From Romanomermis culicivorax (taxonomy: Eukaryota; Nematoda; Enoplea; Mermithida; Mermithidae), in contig CAWUHX010000242.1 in NCBI GenBank assembly GCA_963922205.1, positions 310,001 through 374,000 of the forward strand: 64,000 nucleotides of DNA. Direction: 5' to 3'. Shown here piece by piece: positions 59,247 through 64,000 of the stretch (position 1 is the stretch's first letter; each line of letters starts with the position of its first letter). Under the pieces are notes generated by a model. That model was given only the letters and a program-made list of their open reading frames with translations. It had not been told where the DNA came from and searched no databases. A program made the translations under genes and the position numbers.

Positions 59247-60353
59247 ATGGATAGACTACTTTCAAAATTGTACAAAAATTTACACGGAAACCCTACAGCT
59301 TTTTCTAGCATTGAAAAATTATATGTGGAAGCTAGAAAACACAATCAAACAATTACACGTAAAAATGCTGAAGATTGGCTCTCAAAACAAGATAGTTATA
59401 CATTACATAAGCAAGTCAACAAAAAGTTTTCACGTAACCGTATTTATGTAACAGCTATGGATCAACAATGGGAAATTGATTTGGCAGATATGTCTTCTTT
59501 AGCAGATTTCAACGATGGATATAAATTTATGTTTACATGTATAGATGTATTAAGTAAATATGCATGGGTTGAACCATTGAAATCAAAACATGCAAAGAAT
59601 GTATGTGATGCTTTTCAAAATATTTTGAAAAGAGGTCGAATCCCTTGGAGAGTGCGCAGCGATAAAGGAAAAGAATTTGTCAACAAAGATTTCCAAAAAT
59701 TATTAAAGGTAAATGATATACAATTTTTTACTTCCCAGAATGAAGACATAAAATGTTCAATAGTAGAACGGTTTAATAGAACCTTAAAAACTAAATTGTT
59801 TAGATATTTTACAGAGTTTACCACTTATAAATGGATCGATATTCTATCAACATTAGTTTCAAACTATAATCATTCTATTCATAGATCAATTGGTGAAAAA
59901 CCAGTTAATGTTAATTATTCCAATGAAAAACTTATATGGCAGAGACTTTACCCCAAGAACACATACACTAGAAAACCTAAGATTGATATAGGAGATTACG
60001 TGCGAATTAGTAAGCATAGAGGTGTGTTTGACAAAGGTTATTTACCTCAATGGAGTGAGGAAGTTTTTAGGGTAAAACAAACTGTAAAGACTAGAAACCA
60101 AATACTTTATAGAATTCAGGATTTGGAAGAAGAGGATATAGAAGGTCGTTTTTATGAAAAAGAGCTACAGAAAATTGATTTTAACCCTGATATCAAAGAA
60201 TATAAAATTGAAAAGATTTTAAAAACTAAACATTTACCAGACGGTCAAAATAAACTACTTGTGAAGTGGTGGGGTTATCCTGAAAAATTCAACAGCTGGA
60301 TTTTAGAAAAGGATATACAAAACGACGACGACGATTACGATGAACAACTTTGA
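59247..60353 (+). CDS. Polinton retroviral-type integrase with C-terminal chromodomain
   Basis: 368 residues, intact. It catalyses element insertion by a DDE transesterification. The RNase H-fold core spans residues about 70-220, with first Asp in QWEIDLADM (about 74), second in VRSDKGKEFVN (about 135), and Glu in SIVERFNRTLK (about 171). A C-terminal SH3-like segment (IDIGDYVRISKHRGVFDKGY) follows. Residues about 320-360 form a chromodomain (EYKIEKIL ... LLVKWWGYPEKFNSWI), which may steer insertion to modified chromatin. Start ATG 59247 lies five bases after the preceding stop. Its end overlaps the protease start by 14 nt. Confidence 0.92.
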   Translation: MDRLLSKLYKNLHGNPTAFSSIEKLYVEARKHNQTITRKNAEDWLSKQDSYTLHKQVNKKFSRNRIYVTAMDQQWEIDLADMSSLADFNDGYKFMFTCIDVLSKYAWVEPLKSKHAKNVCDAFQNILKRGRIPWRVRSDKGKEFVNKDFQKLLKVNDIQFFTSQNEDIKCSIVERFNRTLKTKLFRYFTEFTTYKWIDILSTLVSNYNHSIHRSIGEKPVNVNYSNEKLIWQRLYPKNTYTRKPKIDIGDYVRISKHRGVFDKGYLPQWSEEVFRVKQTVKTRNQILYRIQDLEEEDIEGRFYEKELQKIDFNPDIKEYKIEKILKTKHLPDGQNKLLVKWWGYPEKFNSWILEKDIQNDDDDYDEQL

Positions 60354-60828
60354 ATTGGCATATTATGTTCAACAAGATAGACTATTATCAAGAATTTTTC
60401 TCAGAGTTTTTGCTTGCAATACATTACCAAAGATAGTTAAAAGACCTGCCGCTCTAATTGCAAACATAGATTCATCTTTTCAAAAAGGAAGTCATTGGAT
60501 CGCTATGTATTTCGATAATGACAACTCTGTATATTATTTTGATTCATATGGTTTACCACCAATCATTCCTGCTTTTATAAACTATATTAACAAGAATGCT
60601 ACAGTAAGACACATAAATGTGAAACGCCTACAAAATGTTTCTAGCAGAGTTTGTGGTATATATACTTTGTATTTTTTGTATTATAAAGTGCGATGTGTTC
60701 GTATGTATAAAATGTTTAGAAGTTTACGTAATACAAATTTTGCATATAATGATAAGTTAGTTTGTAAGTTCTTTCATTGTAAGTTTTCTGTAAAAGGTCG
60801 ATTGCAAAATAATTTATGTACACATTAG
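60340..60828 (+). CDS. Polinton adenain-like (Ulp1-fold) cysteine protease
   Basis: 162 residues. Predicted to mature capsid precursors. The catalytic order His-Asp-Gln-Cys is visible: GSHWIAMYF (His about 53), YYFDSYG (Asp about 68), LQNVSSRVCGIY (Gln about 93, Cys about 100). That is as in adenovirus protease and SUMO-protease folds. It overlaps the integrase end. The C-terminal about 40 residues are basic and less family-like. Downstream 60829-60999 holds two near-identical 'ttactttactagctcc(a/g)cct' segments, 45 bp apart. Confidence 0.88.
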   Translation: MNNFELAYYVQQDRLLSRIFLRVFACNTLPKIVKRPAALIANIDSSFQKGSHWIAMYFDNDNSVYYFDSYGLPPIIPAFINYINKNATVRHINVKRLQNVSSRVCGIYTLYFLYYKVRCVRMYKMFRSLRNTNFAYNDKLVCKFFHCKFSVKGRLQNNLCTH

Positions 60829-60999
60829 TAAAAGTTAACTCTGCCTTCTTTACCTATTTTTGTATAATTTTATTACTTTACTAGCTCCACCTCCTTTATG
60901 TATTCTTGTGTAATTTTATTGGTTACTTTACTAGCTCCGCCTTTTTATAAATTTATGATTGACTAGTTAATTGTTAAATAAAAATTTTTTTATTTTGAA

Positions 61000-61308
61000 A
61001 TGGACAGTAGTAATAGTACGCATTCGGAAACATCTCGCATCAGTCTCTGGGAGTTTTTTGGAAAACGTCTACCTCGAAACGAAGTGGTGTTCTTCAGTCA
61101 GGTCATACTAATATACATTGTAGTCATTACAGCTATAATAAATTTATCTCTCTACAATACTAATACACAATTGTGGGTTGGCTTATTGTGCGCTTGTATA
61201 GGATATTCATTACCCAGTCCTGTACCAACACTGTTACCTCCTCCAAACCCATTAAAGACAATAGCCACAACAGCTAACACTATAAATAATAATAATGACA
61301 ACATTTGA
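61000..61308 (+). CDS. Small Polinton membrane protein
   Basis: 102 residues. A charged N-terminus ends in FGKRLPRNEVVFFSQ, followed by two hydrophobic segments (VILIYIVVITAIINLSL and LWVGLLCACIGYSL) and a Pro-rich, then Asn/Thr-rich tail. Similar two-TM proteins with an R-x-P-x-x-E-V-V-F-F-S-Q segment accompany Polinton capsid genes. The function is unknown. The end overlaps the next start by 14 nt. Confidence 0.65.
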   Translation: MDSSNSTHSETSRISLWEFFGKRLPRNEVVFFSQVILIYIVVITAIINLSLYNTNTQLWVGLLCACIGYSLPSPVPTLLPPPNPLKTIATTANTINNNNDNI

Positions 61309-62212
61309 CGACCAATTTTATATTACTCTTCCTAGTAATAGCGAATATGGAAACACACCCTCCAATTTTTCAGCTCATTTACCCTACGGTTTAAAACTAG
61401 ATGGAAATTGGGAGGTAGGCTTAAGTGAAATAATATATCCATACAGCTGGGCTACAATTTCCAACCATGGTGGAGATAATGTGATAACATTAATTACAGA
61501 TGGTGTTGGAAATAAAGTTAAAGAAATTAAAGTAATAGTTTTTGAAAAACATTACTTTAATGTCGCCCATTTAATTGAGGAATTGAATGCTAAAATTGCA
61601 GCAGCTACTGCAGGAACGGATATTGAAATTGTATTTTCACATGGTGAACATGGACGAGGATTGGTTAATTTAAAAATAAAAAGTGGTACAAGTTTGCGTA
61701 GAATTGATCTGACCAAGTGTTTAACGGAAATTCTTGGTTTTAGCGCTACTAACGCTGCTTCTGATGCAACTGCTGAAGATTTTTTAAATAGAAGTGTCAA
61801 TATTAACCTATATACTGTTGGAGAGAAACCACCAAAAAATTCTAACACTCATATTCCACCATCCAAATCAATTTTTCTTGCCGATCCAGGAAATAAACAT
61901 TTATATATGTTGGGGATTCAGCCACCAAATTTAAACGATTTACAGAGTTTTTATGTTTACTGTAATATTATCGAAAATCAAATTGTTGGAAATACTTTAG
62001 CACCAGTTTTACGTATAGTGAATGTGCAGGGAAAATACAGGGATATAGTAAGCCGATTATATGAAACACCTCACTATATACCCATTCAATTGAAAGAAAT
62101 TACGGTACTTGAAATTAATATAAAAAACAGTATGAATGAGTTTATACCATTCCAATTTGGGAATGTTATAGTTAAATTACATTTCAGGCGACGTACTCCT
62201 TCATTCTTATGA
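61295..62212 (+). CDS. Polinton minor capsid (penton-like) protein
   Basis: 305 residues. The N-terminus has FYITLPSNSEYGNTPSNF, then WEVGLSEIIYPYSW, the recognised opening of the single-jelly-roll minor capsid protein of metazoan Polintons. The C-terminus (YRDIVSRLYETPHYIPI ... FQFGNVIVKLHFRR) is also typical. It should occupy capsid vertices with the double-jelly-roll major protein encoded at 62851. It is intact. The 120 nt after it are non-coding. Confidence 0.85.
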   Translation: MTTFDDQFYITLPSNSEYGNTPSNFSAHLPYGLKLDGNWEVGLSEIIYPYSWATISNHGGDNVITLITDGVGNKVKEIKVIVFEKHYFNVAHLIEELNAKIAAATAGTDIEIVFSHGEHGRGLVNLKIKSGTSLRRIDLTKCLTEILGFSATNAASDATAEDFLNRSVNINLYTVGEKPPKNSNTHIPPSKSIFLADPGNKHLYMLGIQPPNLNDLQSFYVYCNIIENQIVGNTLAPVLRIVNVQGKYRDIVSRLYETPHYIPIQLKEITVLEINIKNSMNEFIPFQFGNVIVKLHFRRRTPSFL

Positions 62213-62332
62213 TACTATTGAATTTATCACAATCAATCATTCATTTGCTTTTGGACACATTGTCGTCAGGTTGAATTTTCGCAAATGCTCTTAATTAATT
62301 TATTTATTTAATTTTTATCTGCAAAGCAATAT

Positions 62333-62854
62333 ATGCATACAGTATATATTCCCGAAACTGTTGATTACTGGGTCAAGATTTATCAACAGAGCATACAAGA
62401 TAGTCAATTTCAGTTAGGTGATGGTGCATTGGAAGGTTTTAGAGCAGCATACCCATTTTATTATAGACACCAGGGAGCTGGATTGGGTAATTTTTTCAAG
62501 AGTTTATGGCGACTAGCTATGCCCTTGTTGAAGTCTGCAGGAAAACACGCACTTGCTGCAGGTTCTAAAATTGCAGGTGATATGGTAGAAGAACGTTCTT
62601 TTAAAGAAAGTGTTACAGATCATGGGCGAAATGCAGCAAGCAATTTATTACACGAGACAGGTGATCGTATTCAGAAAGGAGAAGGTCTAGGAAAGTGCAA
62701 ACATGTAACTTCTACGATACATTTGAAGAGCAACAAAATGTTGAATAATGGTCAAATAAAGCAACATAAACATAAGCAGCTAAAACAACATTCCTCATTC
62801 TTAAAAAAGACTCCACGTAGAATAGTCGGTTTTAAGGATATCTATTCGAAATGA
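62333..62854 (+). CDS. Polinton pVI-like virion protein
   Basis: 173 residues. A tyrosine-rich lead ends in YYRHQGAGLGNFFKSLWRLA, then comes an amphipathic stretch MPLLKSAGKHALAAGSKIAG. The second half is Lys/His-rich. The G-x-G-L-G-x-F-F-x-S-L-x-R pattern next to the major capsid gene is a regular Polinton feature, often likened to adenoviral pVI (membrane-active and protease-processed); that analogy is inference. Gly-Gly or Gly-x-Gly sites before the amphipathic helix could be cut by the adjacent protease. The stop overlaps the next ATG by 4 nt (ATGA). Confidence 0.65.
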   Translation: MHTVYIPETVDYWVKIYQQSIQDSQFQLGDGALEGFRAAYPFYYRHQGAGLGNFFKSLWRLAMPLLKSAGKHALAAGSKIAGDMVEERSFKESVTDHGRNAASNLLHETGDRIQKGEGLGKCKHVTSTIHLKSNKMLNNGQIKQHKHKQLKQHSSFLKKTPRRIVGFKDIYSK

Positions 62855-64000
62855 GTAAATTTATTGATGCTGCATCATCTCCTAGTAGTGAAATGGAATT
62901 AGATTTATTTACCATACCTCCAACTCAAGTAGCTATTCGTAGAAGTTTTTGGTCTGAAATACAACTCCAGAATCCTTGTACTAATGAGGGACCGTACGAG
63001 TTTGTTGTTTCACCAGATTCATATATGCTAGATTTATCAAAAAATTTTATATATTTTACTATTCGAATTACGAAAGCTAATGGTGGTGCTTGTGTTTTAA
63101 CATCCGATGTCAACAATAACCCTACTGGAAATGTTGTAGCACCAATTAATTTGATCAGCAAAACATTTTTTAAACAGATCAAGATGTACTTAAATGGAAA
63201 ATTAATATCTGACAGGTAAGTTTTATAATTAAATGTATGTTCACATTTTTTTAATTTTAACATTTTAACATTTTAGTGGGGACAGATATGCTTACAGATC
63301 TTATTTGGAAACGGAATTGAACTATGGTCGTGATGCTAAGTCAACACATATTGCAGCTGCTGGTTATGATTTTGAAAATGGCGATGTTCTTGATATAAAA
63401 AAAAACAAGGGTGCTTTGGAAAGAGTTCAGATGTTCAAAAACAGTGCAGTTGTTGAATTAATGGCTCCTATACATGCCGATCTATTTATGCAAGAACGTT
63501 TTCTATTGAATCAATGTACTTTGAAAATTGATTTATACAGACATAGAGATGATTTTTGCTTGCAAAAATTTATATCTACTGACAACGAAGCTTATAAAAT
63601 CGAGGTTAAAAGCATGTCTTTATTTATTAAAAAAGTTGAAGTTGCGGATAATATCAATCTAGCTATTGAATCCATGTTACAAAATACAGCTGCAAAATAC
63701 CCTATTCGTCGATGTCATGTTACAAGTCTATACATAACAACCAGTTGTCGCTCAGCCCCTCTGAACTCATTGTTCACAGGTCCATTACCTCGTCGTCTCG
63801 TTGTGGCACTCGTTGATGGTTCGGCTGCAAGGGGTGATTATTATCAAAGTCCCTTCAATTTTAAGCATTTCGGATTAAACGAAATTAAAATAACAAGTGG
63901 TACTACAACATTACCTACAACGCCGTATATGTTAAATTTTAAAGAAAACAAATATTTGCGCACTTTTATACAATTATTTGAGGGTGTAGGAATTGATACA
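62851..64000 (+). CDS. Polinton major capsid protein, one intron, cut by window end
   Basis: Exon one 62851-63215 and exon two 63277 to the edge are joined by a 61-nt intron (gtaagt at 63216, ttttag ending 63276). The junction falls inside a Ser codon, and the downstream frame is open for 241 codons to 64000. The N-terminus MSKFIDAASSPSSEMELDLF, then LISKTFFKQIKMYLNGKL, ERFLLNQCTLKIDLYRHRDD and PLPRRLVVALVDG, are landmarks of the double-jelly-roll major capsid protein of Polintons. About 363 residues are seen, so well over half of the protein is here. A spliceosomal intron implies expression after nuclear splicing or acquisition while resident in the host. Confidence 0.88.

Larger units (their letters stand above)
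56262..64000 (+). mobile_element. Polinton/Maverick (polintovirus-like) element, partial
   Basis: Nine or more co-oriented genes in under 8 kb form the Polinton set: packaging ATPase, retroviral-type integrase with chromodomain, adenain-like protease, penton-like and major capsid proteins, and small virion proteins. Gene spacing is tight, with overlaps at 58414/58416, 60340-60353, 61295-61308 and 62851-62854. It runs off the window end in the major capsid gene. The left terminus is unresolved and may lie in the repeats at 54.7-56.2 kb. DNA polymerase B is expected beyond 64000 or lost. Two accessory genes are broken, so this copy is probably not autonomous. Confidence 0.9.

Noticed and set aside
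61552..63263. Minus-strand frames within the capsid genes
   Set aside because: Antisense shadows of recognised capsid-type proteins.

Overview
This is AT-rich eukaryotic DNA with intron-containing genes, TTTTCAG-type acceptors and some very short introns (49 and 61 nt). The best organism guess is a nematode. The reasons are a CLIK-type calponin-repeat muscle protein without a CH domain (UNC-87/CLIK-1-like), a somatostatin/allatostatin-C-like neuropeptide receptor, nematode-like splice sites and a Polinton. No species call is possible from sequence alone. About four fifths of the window is intron or transposable-element debris.

Layout. 0.4-1.1 kb is a degenerate tandem repeat. 1.3-5.7 kb is a six-exon plus-strand CLIK gene whose last intron carries a PIF/Harbinger-like element. 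5.7-16.3 kb is intergenic, with a large foldback element, a broken Tc1 transposase, tRNA-related repeats and a LINE reverse-transcriptase tail. 16.36-22.6 kb is a five-exon GPCR whose first intron holds a second foldback copy and about 2.9 kb of decayed satellite-like repeat. 26.4-35.3 kb contains exons of an unrecognised minus-strand gene, with introns full of transposons. 33.3-35.0 kb is a dead hAT element. 39.6-43.9 kb is a broken multi-exon gene with a PWWP-like N-terminus and a transposase-like catalytic region. 44-54 kb is a mosaic of short inverted-repeat elements, one long dispersed repeat family (called R1 here) and two clusters of GC palindromes. 54.4 kb may be the 3' end of another minus-strand gene. 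From about 56.3 kb to the window edge lies a Polinton/Maverick.

The Polinton carries, in order: a packaging ATPase, small decayed ORFs, a small hydrophobic-tail protein, a frameshifted virion-type gene, a chromodomain integrase, an adenain-like protease, a small membrane protein, a penton-like minor capsid protein, a pVI-like protein and a double-jelly-roll-type major capsid protein split by a 61-nt intron. Integration and capsid genes are mostly intact while two accessory genes are broken. Family B DNA polymerase is not in the window.

The most informative structure is the nesting of insertions, which can be read base by base from target-site duplications (TSDs). An 8-bp TSD marks a hAT-like element in an exon of the PWWP/transposase gene. 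A second hAT-like element with a perfect 8-bp TSD sits inside a MULE-like MITE. A MULE-like MITE interrupts the BED finger of a hAT transposase. Another MULE-like MITE in an R1 repeat can be compared with an uninterrupted R1 paralogue elsewhere in the window.
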